In this document: one piece after another, positions 26,461 to 34,929 of the stretch
Numbering within the stretch: position 1 is the first letter of the stretch
Layout of the letters: each line of letters starts with the position of its first letter
Source: Enterococcus_C asini_A
GTDB taxonomy: Bacteria > Bacillota > Bacilli > Lactobacillales > Enterococcaceae
NCBI RefSeq assembly: GCF_031928785.1
Contig: NZ_JARQAL010000001.1
Reading direction: 5' to 3' (one strand)
Length of the DNA stretch: 64,000 nucleotides
The notes under the pieces: model-generated
What the model was told of the DNA's origin: nothing
The model's database searches: none
The model's input: the letters and a program-made list of their open reading frames with translations, nothing else
Position numbers and translations under genes: made by a program

Positions 26461-27465
26461 TTATTTAGAAGATTCAGTAGTTGATTCTTCAGTGCTAGTG
26501 GCGGTGGCACTGTCTTTAGTTGAGCTTGTTGCAGAATCAGACTCAGCAGTGGAACTTTCTTCAGCCGCGTCGATGAAAGTAGACAAGACATCAGCAAAAG
26601 TATCATCGGTAATCTTCACATTGGCTTTCTTCAATTCTTCCCCGATAACTTTGTTTTGGAAGGTCGAATCAGAAGTGTAAGTCGCTGTTGCGATTTCTTT
26701 TAATTCATCTTTGTATTTGTCCATGTCATTGCCTTTACCGGTGTTTTTCACCATTTTGACAATGTAGTAAGTAGTAGTGCCATAAGTTTGGTCCACATCG
26801 GAAATCACATCAGAGACTTCTCCGTCTTTCAAATCAAAAGCTGCTGTTTTTACTGTGGAAGAGAAATCAGTGGATTGAGAATCAAATTTAGCTTTACCAC
26901 CATCTTCTTTGTAAGTAGTATCAGTGTTTTTGTCATTTTCCTTAGCAATCTTGGCAAAGTCTGCGCCATCTTTTTCCACAGCTTCTTTCAAAGCTTTGGC
27001 GTCTTCCTCACTAGCGGCTGTCATAACTTGCACTTCTACTTCTGGATGGAAGCTTTCCCAAGCGGTTTTCAAATCATCATCTGTTAAGTCTACATGGGCT
27101 TCCATGCCGGCGTTAAAGGCCAATTGTTGCTTAATCATCGCTTTGTAACTTTTTTCGGTTAAGTTGCTACTAGAAAGAGCAGTTTCGAATTGATCACCCA
27201 TTTGTTTTTTTGTTTCGTTAAATTGTTTGTTTACTTCTTTATCAGTAACTTTGTCGCCGTATGCATCTTCAAAGACTTTGTAGATGATCATTTCTTGAAC
27301 GGCTTGTTTACTGGTGTCGTCATTTTTTACATGGTCATAAAAGTCTTCCACGGTAATGGTGGAACCTTTCATGCTGGCAATTTTATCACTAGAACCGCTG
27401 GAACAAGCTGCTAAGGTTAAAGCGGTTAAGCCGGTGAGAGCGGCAATCAATAATTTTTTCTTCAT
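26461..27465 (-). CDS. prsA: Foldase lipoprotein PrsA (peptidyl-prolyl isomerase)
   Basis: A membrane-anchored extracytoplasmic chaperone that folds secreted proteins. The 334 residues start with a lipoprotein signal peptide and lipobox LAAC (Cys about 21). A central parvulin-type rotamase domain spans about 130-240, and the Ser/Thr/Glu-rich tail is probably unstructured. The nearest good SD (AGGAG) lies about 13 nt before the ATG, which is long. An extended -10 (TGG-TATGAT, minus strand) lies upstream. Its place beside yhaM, yhaH and hit matches B. subtilis. Confidence 0.94.
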   Translation of the reverse strand: MKKKLLIAALTGLTALTLAACSSGSSDKIASMKGSTITVEDFYDHVKNDDTSKQAVQEMIIYKVFEDAYGDKVTDKEVNKQFNETKKQMGDQFETALSSSNLTEKSYKAMIKQQLAFNAGMEAHVDLTDDDLKTAWESFHPEVEVQVMTAASEEDAKALKEAVEKDGADFAKIAKENDKNTDTTYKEDGGKAKFDSQSTDFSSTVKTAAFDLKDGEVSDVISDVDQTYGTTTYYIVKMVKNTGKGNDMDKYKDELKEIATATYTSDSTFQNKVIGEELKKANVKITDDTFADVLSTFIDAAEESSTAESDSATSSTKDSATATSTEESTTESSK

Positions 27466-27586
27466 AATGGCATTTGCACTCCTGTAATTTCGAATTTTTC
27501 ACATGATTAATCATACCACAACCCGATTTCAAAAAAAAAGGGAATCGCGGATGTTTCGCATAAAATTCATAGTTTTGTCTTGTTTC

Positions 27587-27952
27587 TCAACTTTTCTTAA
27601 ATTTTGTCTCTGATTGTGGTGCTTCAAGCGCCTGTAAATGACTTTCAATGACTTCTGTTTGTTTTTTTATTTGCGCCATGCGAGGTTCGGCTTGAAACTG
27701 GAAAGCTTCGATGTCTTTTTGTAAGCCGGTTTGAAATTCAGGAATCAATTGCCCCACTAAAGTCTGGGTAGTTTTTAGGGTTTCGGAAAAACGTTCCAGG
27801 CTTTGATTTAAATCCTCTTGGGTTGCGGTAGCTTCTTCTAAGCCAGCCTGAAGTTTTTTCCGGGTGTCGTTGCCGCTTCTGGGAGCAAGTAAGAGGCCGG
27901 CACTCCCTCCTACTGCTGACCCAAAGAGTAATCCTTTTAGAAACTCGTTCAT
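27587..27952 (-). CDS. YtxH-domain protein (YhaH-like)
   Basis: A 121-residue protein with a glycine-rich hydrophobic N-terminal segment (LLFGSAVGGSAGLLLAP) and a helical, Gln/Glu-rich remainder: the YtxH-like layout of a small membrane-associated protein. The position beside hit and prsA matches B. subtilis yhaH. Function is unknown. Start ATG has GAGGTG upstream. It probably forms one transcript with hit, which lies 23 bp upstream. Confidence 0.8.
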   Translation of the reverse strand: MNEFLKGLLFGSAVGGSAGLLLAPRSGNDTRKKLQAGLEEATATQEDLNQSLERFSETLKTTQTLVGQLIPEFQTGLQKDIEAFQFQAEPRMAQIKKQTEVIESHLQALEAPQSETKFKKS

Positions 27953-27975
27953 ATTGTCACCTCATTTCAATCTGA

Positions 27976-28401
27976 TTAATTGAAGGCTGCGTTGATTTCT
28001 TGGGCAATGCTTTGCAATTCTTCGGCTGTGTATTGTTCTTGGTGATTGCCAAAGTGGATGGAAAAGTCATCCTCTTTTGAATAACGGGGAATCAAATGCA
28101 CATGGCTGTGGAAAACAGATTGGTAAGCCAATTCTTTGTTGTTGTTAATAATATTCATTCCTTGGCAATTCGGCAAAGCTTTTTCTAAGGCCCGGGCGAT
28201 TTTAGGAATTCGAGCAAAGAGTGTAGCGGCCAATTCTTCATCGTATTCAAAAATATCAGTTACGTGTTTTTTTGGTACCACTAATGTATGGCCTTTGGTG
28301 GCTTGGGAAAGGTCTAAAAAGGCATAAACCGCCTCATCTTCGTAGACTTTATAACTAGGAATTTCTTGGTTGATAATTTTACAAAAAATACAATCGGTCA
28401 A
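27976..28401 (-). CDS. hit: HIT-family nucleotide-binding protein
   Basis: A 141-residue histidine-triad hydrolase. The triad HSHVHLIP lies near residue 98, and an N-terminal CIFC pair probably binds zinc. HIT proteins cleave nucleoside phosphoramidates or dinucleoside polyphosphates; the physiological substrate here is unknown. SD GAGGGCG-type sequence precedes the ATG. It is divergent from ecsA, as in B. subtilis. Confidence 0.92.
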   Translation of the reverse strand: MTDCIFCKIINQEIPSYKVYEDEAVYAFLDLSQATKGHTLVVPKKHVTDIFEYDEELAATLFARIPKIARALEKALPNCQGMNIINNNKELAYQSVFHSHVHLIPRYSKEDDFSIHFGNHQEQYTAEELQSIAQEINAAFN

Positions 28402-28514
28402 TGAACACGCCCTCTTTCTTTTGTTTCTTCTACTTTATCATATTTAGGCAGATTGTGAGAATCAATTCCCTTGGATTCTCAGGATTTGCAGAGTTCTCTT
28501 TGTTATTCGTCTCG

Positions 28515-28523
28515 TGGTATAAT
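28515..28523 (+). promoter_or_regulatory. ecsAB promoter, extended -10
   Basis: TGG-TATAAT about 30 bp upstream of ecsA, with no clear -35. Confidence 0.6.
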
Positions 28524-28553
28524 AAGAGCCAGTGAACAGTTGGAGGCAAAAAC

Positions 28554-29294
28554 ATGACCTTAGTAGTAGAACATCTCTCCGGAGGCTACGGCCAAATTCC
28601 GGTGTTAAAAGATTTAAATTTTCAAGTAAATGATGGCGAATTAGTGGGGCTAATCGGCTTAAATGGTGCCGGTAAGAGTACCACCATTAAAGAAATTATC
28701 GGTTTATTACAACCCCAAACCGGTAGTGTAAAACTAAACGGTCAAACATTGACCATGGATGCAGCAAGCTATCGTAAACAAATCGGCTATATTCCAGAAA
28801 CCCCGGTGTTGTATGAAGAGTTAACGTTAAAAGAACACATTGAAATCACTGCCATGGCTTATGATATTCCCATGGATGTAGCGATGAAGCGAGCAGAGAG
28901 TTTGTTAAAGACTTTCCGTTTAGCCAATAAACTGGAATGGTTTCCTGCTAATTTTTCTAAGGGAATGAAGCAAAAAGTGATGGTTCTATGTGCTTTTTTG
29001 ATTGAACCTTCCTTATATATTATTGATGAACCTTTTTTAGGCTTAGATCCCTTGGCCATTCATGCTCTTTTAGAATTAATGAATCAAATGAAAGAAACCG
29101 GTGCTTCGATTTTGATGTCGACGCATATTTTGGCTACGGCGGAAAAATACTGTGACCGCTTTGTCTTACTTCATGAAGGGAAGATTCGCGCGCAAGGCTC
29201 ATTAGCTGACTTGCAAGCTGAATTTGACTTAAAGGGGGCTTCCTTAGACGAAATCTATTTGACTTTAACCGCCGAAGCAGGTGAAAAAGAATGA
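28554..29294 (+). CDS. ecsA: ABC transporter ATPase EcsA
   Basis: A 246-residue ABC ATPase. Walker A is GLNGAGKST (about 36-44), the signature is the variant FSKGMKQK, and Walker B is LYIIDEPFLGLD. EcsA with EcsB affects protein secretion, intramembrane proteolysis and lipid or peptide export in Bacillus and Staphylococcus. SD TTGGAGG. It overlaps ecsB by 4 bp (ATGA). Confidence 0.93.
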   Translation: MTLVVEHLSGGYGQIPVLKDLNFQVNDGELVGLIGLNGAGKSTTIKEIIGLLQPQTGSVKLNGQTLTMDAASYRKQIGYIPETPVLYEELTLKEHIEITAMAYDIPMDVAMKRAESLLKTFRLANKLEWFPANFSKGMKQKVMVLCAFLIEPSLYIIDEPFLGLDPLAIHALLELMNQMKETGASILMSTHILATAEKYCDRFVLLHEGKIRAQGSLADLQAEFDLKGASLDEIYLTLTAEAGEKE

Positions 29295-30517
29295 AAGAAC
29301 TCTTTAGCCATCGTTTAAAGCGACATCAAAAGCAGATGATGCGTTATTTGCGCTATGTCTTTAATGACCATTTTGTCTTAGCTTGTACTTTTTTATTAGG
29401 CGGAGTGGGGCTTTATTATTCTGATTTAGTCAAAGGATTACCAAAAGGCTTTTTGCCAGGAAAAATTGTAGTTGTTTTAGTGTTGGTACTAAGTTTACAC
29501 TTAGGAGAATTTGTCAGTCTGGCTAAACCTGCGGATATTGTCTTTTTATTACCCAAAGAAGCCCAGATGAAAGACTTTTTAAAGCGAGCACTGCGCTATT
29601 CTTGTCTCTTTCCTTTTGCTGTTTTGTTACTGGTAGCCGGCTTTTTAATGCCATTGTATGTAGTTAGTACCAGACAAAGCTTCTGGGCCTTTTTTCCTGT
29701 GGTCTTGCTTTTGTGGGCTTTAAAATTAGCCCATTTGTATTTACGTCGGTATCAATTGTTCCAAGGCCCTTGGTTGTACAAGCGGAGCTATCGCCTCTGG
29801 TTGGTAGCAAGTGCGGTTCTTTTAGCCCTTAGTTTGTTTACTCCTGTAACGGCGTTAGTAGGGGGGATTTTATTGGCCCTTATTTCCCGAGAATTTTTGT
29901 TTAAACGAGTGAAACAACCTTTAGACTGGGATAAATTAGTCGTAACTGAAAATCGTCGTTTGCAACGAATTTATCGTTTTATCAATCTCTTTACGGATGT
30001 GCCCCAAATTGCCACAGCGGTGAAACGACGAAAATACTTGGACGGGCTTTTAGCTTTAATTCCTAAAGATCAAGGACATAGTTATTTATATTTGTTCAGT
30101 CACCGTTTACTGCGAGGAACTGAATTTGGTGGTTTGTATGCTCGGTTAGTGGGTATTGGGGCGGTACTTTTGTATTTTGTCACTGAACGCTGGTTTAGTG
30201 TCGGAATTGGGTGCTTGTTCTTGTATTTGATTGGTTTCCAATTAGTACCTTTGTATAACCAATTCCAATACATGATTTTAACCCAACTTTATCCTTTACC
30301 GGAAAAACAAAAAGAGCGAGCGTTGCAACAGTTGCTTACCGGTTTATTGATGTTAGCCGCAGTCTTGTTTGCCTTAGTAGGCAGTTTTGCCTATGACAAT
30401 TGGCTGGACCGAGCTTGGTTATTGGGCAGTTTTGTGCTTTTTGCCGGCCTTTTTTCCACTCTTTACTTACCAGCCCGTTTGAAAAAAATGCGAAGGTTGT
30501 CAGGCGCTTACTTGTAA
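29291..30517 (+). CDS. ecsB: ABC transporter permease EcsB
   Basis: A 408-residue membrane protein with about eight predicted helices in two blocks (residues 25-210 and 270-400), separated by a basic cytoplasmic region. It is the membrane partner of EcsA, shown by the 4-bp overlap and by the preserved gene order hit-ecsA-ecsB. Confidence 0.9.
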   Translation: MKELFSHRLKRHQKQMMRYLRYVFNDHFVLACTFLLGGVGLYYSDLVKGLPKGFLPGKIVVVLVLVLSLHLGEFVSLAKPADIVFLLPKEAQMKDFLKRALRYSCLFPFAVLLLVAGFLMPLYVVSTRQSFWAFFPVVLLLWALKLAHLYLRRYQLFQGPWLYKRSYRLWLVASAVLLALSLFTPVTALVGGILLALISREFLFKRVKQPLDWDKLVVTENRRLQRIYRFINLFTDVPQIATAVKRRKYLDGLLALIPKDQGHSYLYLFSHRLLRGTEFGGLYARLVGIGAVLLYFVTERWFSVGIGCLFLYLIGFQLVPLYNQFQYMILTQLYPLPEKQKERALQQLLTGLLMLAAVLFALVGSFAYDNWLDRAWLLGSFVLFAGLFSTLYLPARLKKMRRLSGAYL

Positions 30518-30535
30518 AATGGAACATACAGTCCC

Positions 30536-30564
30536 TTGACGAAGGCTGTTTAGGAAGCTAGAAT
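30536..30564 (+). promoter_or_regulatory. ytmP promoter
   Basis: -35 TTGACG (30536-30541), 17-bp spacer, -10 TAGAAT (30559-30564): one of the best sigma-A promoters in the window. Confidence 0.85.
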
Positions 30565-30570
30565 AGGGGT

Positions 30571-30655
30571 ACTTTGTAATTTCCCGGGAGAACAGTTGTG
30601 GGTAGGGTTTACGTGCAATCATAAGTTCCTCGGGTTTTACCTATGGACAATTTTA
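30571..30655 (+). promoter_or_regulatory. Structured ytmP leader, unidentified
   Basis: CCCGGGAGAAC (30583-30593) pairs with GTTCCTCGGG (30625-30634) as a 10-bp stem with one bulged A, enclosing a G-rich loop. The SD AGGAAAGGA lies about 20 nt after the stem. No poly-T terminator is present. No riboswitch class is recognised. Confidence 0.4.
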
Positions 30656-30672
30656 GGAAAGGACGGTCGGCG

Positions 30673-31452
30673 ATGGAATTTCAATTAGGTCAAGATTGGC
30701 AATTGAGTCCCTTAAAAGGGGATACCGGGAAAGCCTACGTAGGCTTAAAAAACAATGCCAAAGTTTTTGTGAAACGCAATACCACTCCGATGCTGGCCGC
30801 TCTTGCCAAAGAAGGCATTACCCCTAAATTAGTTTGGACCAAGCGTACTGGAAACGGGGACACTTTTTCCGCTCAAGAATGGTTAGAAGGTCAATTCATC
30901 TCTCCTGAAGAAATCGGCATGCGTAATGATGTGGTGGATGTGTTGTATCAACTGCACCATTCTAAAACGTTAATTCAAATGTTGGAAAAAATTGGTGGAG
31001 AAATCATTACTCCCCAACAGATGTTAGACCAGTATCAAAAAGACTTACCTCAGCCAGTAGAAACCAATCAGTTTTTAGCCTTGGTCTTTGATTACTTGAA
31101 AAATCATGTGCCGGCTTTTAAGGAAACGGAGAAAACCGTCGTCCACGGGGATGTGAATTACCGGAACTGGCTAGTTTGTCGCCATTATTTATATTTGGTA
31201 GACTGGGATTCCATTATGTTTTCTGATCCTTGTGTGGATTTAGGCACGTTTTTAGGTCACTATCGGCCGAAATCTGCTTGGAACAATTGGCTGCTTAGCT
31301 ATGGCATGATGCCGAGTACCGAAAACTTGGATAAGGTTTACTGGTACGCCTTGTTTTCTTTATTACAAGAAGTGAAAAAATATTATCATCGAGGGGAATA
31401 CACTCGGATGAACGAAGTGATTTTACAGTTGAAGCGCGTATTCAGCGAGTAG
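30673..31452 (+). CDS. YtmP-like phosphotransferase (aminoglycoside/choline kinase fold)
   Basis: A 259-residue kinase-fold protein with the Brenner motif VHGDVNYRNW and the metal-binding DWDSIMFSDP. It matches B. subtilis YtmP, whose gene also precedes trmB. The phosphoacceptor is unknown. ATG at 30673 is preferred over 30643 because AGGAAAGGA precedes it; the longer frame's first codons overlap that SD. It has a strong promoter and a folded leader, and a terminator-like hairpin separates it from trmB. Confidence 0.83.
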   Translation: MEFQLGQDWQLSPLKGDTGKAYVGLKNNAKVFVKRNTTPMLAALAKEGITPKLVWTKRTGNGDTFSAQEWLEGQFISPEEIGMRNDVVDVLYQLHHSKTLIQMLEKIGGEIITPQQMLDQYQKDLPQPVETNQFLALVFDYLKNHVPAFKETEKTVVHGDVNYRNWLVCRHYLYLVDWDSIMFSDPCVDLGTFLGHYRPKSAWNNWLLSYGMMPSTENLDKVYWYALFSLLQEVKKYYHRGEYTRMNEVILQLKRVFSE

Positions 31453-31498
31453 AGGCTGAAAGCTGGGGCAAGAGCTGCAGCTTTCGACCTCCTTTTTT
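31452..31498 (+). terminator. Terminator-like hairpin between ytmP and trmB
   Basis: GAGG-CT-GAAAGCT pairs with AGCTTTC-GA-CCTC (a 2-nt internal mismatch), followed by CTTTTTT. trmB has no obvious promoter behind it, so this may be a partial terminator that lowers trmB expression. Confidence 0.65.
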
Positions 31499-31524
31499 AC
31501 GAAAAAATTTAAAGGAGCAAAAAG

Positions 31525-32175
31525 ATGCGAGTAAGAAAACGCAAAGGGGCAGAAGAAATGTTGGCGGATAATCCTGCCATCGTCGTTGCTGACCCGACAA
31601 AATGGCAAGGGCGTTGGCAGGAACGTTTTGGCAATAATCAGCCGATCCACATTGAAATTGGGATGGGCAAAGGTAGCTTTATTACTGGAATGGCCAAAGC
31701 TCACCCCGAAATTAATTACATTGGAGTGGAAATGCAAGTCAGTGTGGTTTCCCATGCTTTGGACAAGGTGCTTGAAGAAAATTTGCAGAATGTCCAATTA
31801 CTGCATGTAGATGGTTCAGCTTTAACCGAATATTTTGCAGATAGTGAAGTGGACCAAATCTATTTGAACTTTTCCGATCCTTGGCCGAAAAAACGCCATG
31901 AAAAAAGACGCTTAACCTCCAAACCTTTTTTGACAGTCGATGAAGCGATTTTAAAACCTGCTGGGGAAATCCATTTTAAAACCGATAACCAAGGTTTGTT
32001 TGAATATTCATTGGCAAGTTTTTCTCAATATGGCATGACTTTAAAAAAAGTTTGGTTGGATTTGCACCACAGTGATTTTGAAGGCAATATTATGACGGAA
32101 TACGAAGCGAAGTTTTCTGCCAAAGGTCAGCGGATTTATCGAGTAGAAGCTCAGTTTGCGGATAAAACGAAATAA
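31525..32175 (+). CDS. trmB: tRNA (guanine46-N7)-methyltransferase
   Basis: Makes m7G46 in the tRNA variable loop. The 216-residue class I methyltransferase shows the SAM motif EIGMGKGSFITG and the family signature NFSDPWPKKRHEKRRL. ATG is behind AAAGGAG. Conserved pairing with ytmP. Confidence 0.95.
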   Translation: MRVRKRKGAEEMLADNPAIVVADPTKWQGRWQERFGNNQPIHIEIGMGKGSFITGMAKAHPEINYIGVEMQVSVVSHALDKVLEENLQNVQLLHVDGSALTEYFADSEVDQIYLNFSDPWPKKRHEKRRLTSKPFLTVDEAILKPAGEIHFKTDNQGLFEYSLASFSQYGMTLKKVWLDLHHSDFEGNIMTEYEAKFSAKGQRIYRVEAQFADKTK

Positions 32176-32223
32176 AAAAAGCGGGAAAAATTGCCATGTC
32201 TGCCATGACAGTTTTCCCGCTTT
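32173..32223. terminator. Bidirectional terminator (trmB / pepO)
   Basis: AAAGCGGGAAAA pairs with TTTTCCCGCTTT. The T7 tail is on the minus strand (pepO side); the plus-strand tail is shorter. Confidence 0.88.
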
Positions 32224-32259
32224 CGGTCGTTAGGAAACAAAAGCTAGTCTTTGGAGAGC

Positions 32260-34164
32260 TTACCAAATTTTAACTCGTTTTTCAGGAGCTAAGTACATCC
32301 CATCTCCTGGCTCAATTTGATAAGTAGTATAAAAGTCATCAATATTTTGCAATTGCAAATTTCCTCTAAGTTTTGCCGGAGCGTGGACATCGACAGCTAA
32401 GAGCAGTTGCTGGTATTGAGGGCGAGCTTTGGTGCGCCAGATTTTGGCCCAATTGGTAAAGAAATCTTCCAAAGAGACATGGGCTTCTTTTTTAGCGGCG
32501 GCTAAAGCACAGCTTAAACCGCCTGCATCGGCAATGTTTTCTGAAACAGTCAAGGTGCCGTTGACTACGCCTCCAGCAAATGCTATGCCGTCAAATTCGG
32601 CAATCATCGCTTGGGATAGTTCTTCAAAATGAGCTAAATCTGCGGCAGTCCACCAGTTGTTCATATTGCCTAACTCATCAAATTTGGCCCCGTTATTATC
32701 AAAGGCATGGGAAATCTCATGGGCGATTACCGCTCCGATGCCTCCGTAATTTGCGCTGGCGCTTTGTTCCAAACTGTAAAAGGGTGCTTGCAAAATCGCC
32801 GCCGGAAAGACGATGACATTTAAGAATGGATGGTAGTAGGCGTTGACAGTAGCAGCACTCATTTCCCATTCCCCTCGATCTTTAGCTTGCCCATATTTAC
32901 TAAAACGGTCCTCTCTGACAATTCGGCCAAAGCGGGTAGCATTTTCGACTAGTGTTCCACCTTCCGCTTTGGTTTTAGTAATGAAGCGATCGTAGTAGCC
33001 GGGAATTTTTTCGGGATAACCCACATGAATGCCTAAATGATTCAGTTTAACAATCGCTTTTTGACAAGTGGCTTCTGACAGCCAAGTGTTGTGTTCCAAA
33101 CGCTCTTGGTAAATGCCAATCATCTCTTTAACCATGTGTTCCACATCAGCTTTGGCTTTGGGTCCAAAGTATTTTTGACCATAATACAAGCCAACCACTT
33201 GGCTAAAGCGACCATTGGCTAGATAAAAGGCTGCTTTTTCCGGAGATTTCGCCTCGGTAGCACCGGAGATATAGCGGCTGTAAGTTCCTCCTAAAAGACG
33301 CAATTCTTCTGACAAATAACCAGTATAGGCTAGGGCAACTTGCATTAAGAGCCAGCTTTTTAACAAAGGGAAAGTCCTGGGATTGGCAATTTTATCCAAG
33401 GCTTCAAAGTAGTCTGGTTCTGTGACAATTACTTTTTCCGGTGCTTGCTTGATTAAATCGCGAGTTAATTGTTCTAAGTCAAAATACTTAGAATACTGGA
33501 TAAACTGTTCAAAAGTCCGAGGATTGTAATTTTTGCTATAGTCGGCATTTTCTTCAGAACTACGCACATGAGGTACGATTAACTGATCAAAGGCCAGAGC
33601 ATCTGCTACAATTTTTTCGGCTTGTTCTTTGTCATAGTCCATTTTTTCCAGAACTTCTACAGTCATCTTCGAAAAGACAGCTAAAAGATCGGCTCCTTGG
33701 GGATGATCTTTTTCATAATAGGTTTTATCCGGTAAAATTGTTCCGGCAGGTCCTGCAAAGAACGTGTTGAATTGAGTATTTTTCATATCTTGATCCACAT
33801 CCACGTCAAAAGGCAGCGGCAGGCCACTTAAGACCCAATCGGCTAATTGTTGATTTAAATCTTCTAAACTAGTTAAACTCATGACCCGCTTTAGCAGCGG
33901 TTGAATTGGTTTGCTACCAAGAGCATTGCGGGTTTCATAGTCTTTGGCCAACTCGTAATAAGCAATGGCATCTTGTAAGCGTCCGGCAGGAATGGTTTCT
34001 GGATGTTGGCGGAAGGTTTCAAATTCTTTCATCAACAATTCGTCAATTCCATCCACTAAATCTTGAAAGCCACCGGTAGCGGGTTTGTCTCCAGGAATTT
34101 CGGCAGTTTCCAACCAAGCACCATTGACATATTCATAAAAATCATCTTTTAATAAGTTCGACAT
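32260..34164 (-). CDS. pepO: M13-family oligoendopeptidase (PepO)
   Basis: Zinc metallopeptidase of the neprilysin family, 634 residues, normally cytosolic in lactic acid bacteria. The zinc motif HEISH lies in VIAHEISHAFD; the third ligand Glu is in SENIADAGG. The substrate-binding NAYYHP motif is present. ATG at 34164 is used because GGGGTGG precedes it by 5 nt; the frame open to 34200 has no SD. Expected to degrade imported oligopeptides. Confidence 0.94.
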   Translation of the reverse strand: MSNLLKDDFYEYVNGAWLETAEIPGDKPATGGFQDLVDGIDELLMKEFETFRQHPETIPAGRLQDAIAYYELAKDYETRNALGSKPIQPLLKRVMSLTSLEDLNQQLADWVLSGLPLPFDVDVDQDMKNTQFNTFFAGPAGTILPDKTYYEKDHPQGADLLAVFSKMTVEVLEKMDYDKEQAEKIVADALAFDQLIVPHVRSSEENADYSKNYNPRTFEQFIQYSKYFDLEQLTRDLIKQAPEKVIVTEPDYFEALDKIANPRTFPLLKSWLLMQVALAYTGYLSEELRLLGGTYSRYISGATEAKSPEKAAFYLANGRFSQVVGLYYGQKYFGPKAKADVEHMVKEMIGIYQERLEHNTWLSEATCQKAIVKLNHLGIHVGYPEKIPGYYDRFITKTKAEGGTLVENATRFGRIVREDRFSKYGQAKDRGEWEMSAATVNAYYHPFLNVIVFPAAILQAPFYSLEQSASANYGGIGAVIAHEISHAFDNNGAKFDELGNMNNWWTAADLAHFEELSQAMIAEFDGIAFAGGVVNGTLTVSENIADAGGLSCALAAAKKEAHVSLEDFFTNWAKIWRTKARPQYQQLLLAVDVHAPAKLRGNLQLQNIDDFYTTYQIEPGDGMYLAPEKRVKIW

Positions 34165-34247
34165 AGGGCCACCCCTTTTTGGTATTTTTCTTATTATCAC
34201 TCAGAGACAGGAATTCTTCAAAGAAATACTCTGGAGGCTGTTACGAA

Positions 34248-34277
34248 TTGTTCCTCTACAGATAAATCGGGTATACT
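34248..34277 (+). promoter_or_regulatory. Promoter of the C39-like gene
   Basis: TTGTTC, 18-bp spacer, TATACT, 22 bp before the start codon. Confidence 0.75.
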
Positions 34278-34299
34278 AAAAAGAAAAGGAGGCGTTGGA

Positions 34300-34845
34300 A
34301 TGGACTATCCTTTAGATGAATGGGTGGGAATCGAAGAAACGCGCTTTGAACGGTATCGCAACTGGCGAACGACTAAGGGCTATCTCTGTGGGACGACAGC
34401 TTCAGCGGTGTTATTAGCTTATTACCAAGACTATCTAGATGAAAAGATAGTGCCTCGTTTTTTGCGCCGAAAAAACAGTGGCAATGGCCAAGTCTTCCTA
34501 GCTTTTTTACAATTATTGATTCAACCGGTGGATTTGCCCACGTTAGCACCTCAAGTCAGTCACGGTTTAAGTCGCTATTTTAATCATTTTGATTTGCCTT
34601 ATCGCGGCCGATCCACACTGACTGGCGGCTGGTATCGAGCTGTCAAACGCATTAAAGCTGGAAAACCGGTAGTGATTGGGTTAATGAAAGCCAAAGGGTC
34701 CACCTATGGCAATCACTGGGTTACTGCCTATGCTTTTAAAGAAACCAGCGACGGCCAGCGTTACTTTAAAGTTCATGATAATTGGGGCAAGACCAACCAA
34801 GTCATTCCTGCTCACTGGATTAATGGAACTGTTAGCTTGCCTTAA
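34300..34845 (+). CDS. Peptidase C39-like (papain-fold) cytosolic protein, unknown role
   Basis: A 181-residue protein without a signal peptide. It begins its fold with YLCGTTASAVLL (candidate nucleophile Cys30 at a helix start), then has YGNHWVTAYAF (candidate His) and KVHDNWG (candidate Asp/Asn). That order matches the C39/papain-like fold used in cysteine peptidases. I do not know a characterised homologue, and no bacteriocin or ABC exporter gene is adjacent. SD AAAAGGAGG and a clear promoter support expression. Confidence 0.7.
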   Translation: MDYPLDEWVGIEETRFERYRNWRTTKGYLCGTTASAVLLAYYQDYLDEKIVPRFLRRKNSGNGQVFLAFLQLLIQPVDLPTLAPQVSHGLSRYFNHFDLPYRGRSTLTGGWYRAVKRIKAGKPVVIGLMKAKGSTYGNHWVTAYAFKETSDGQRYFKVHDNWGKTNQVIPAHWINGTVSLP

Positions 34846-34880
34846 AATGGGGAAAGCTAACCCAAAAGTGAGCCAATCTA

Positions 34881-34889
34881 TGGTATAAT
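34881..34889 (+). promoter_or_regulatory. prs promoter, extended -10
   Basis: TGG-TATAAT 41 bp upstream of the prs start codon. Confidence 0.6.
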
Positions 34890-34929
34890 TGAGAAAATTT
34901 GCGAACAAAATTGGAGGAAGTAAAAGAAT

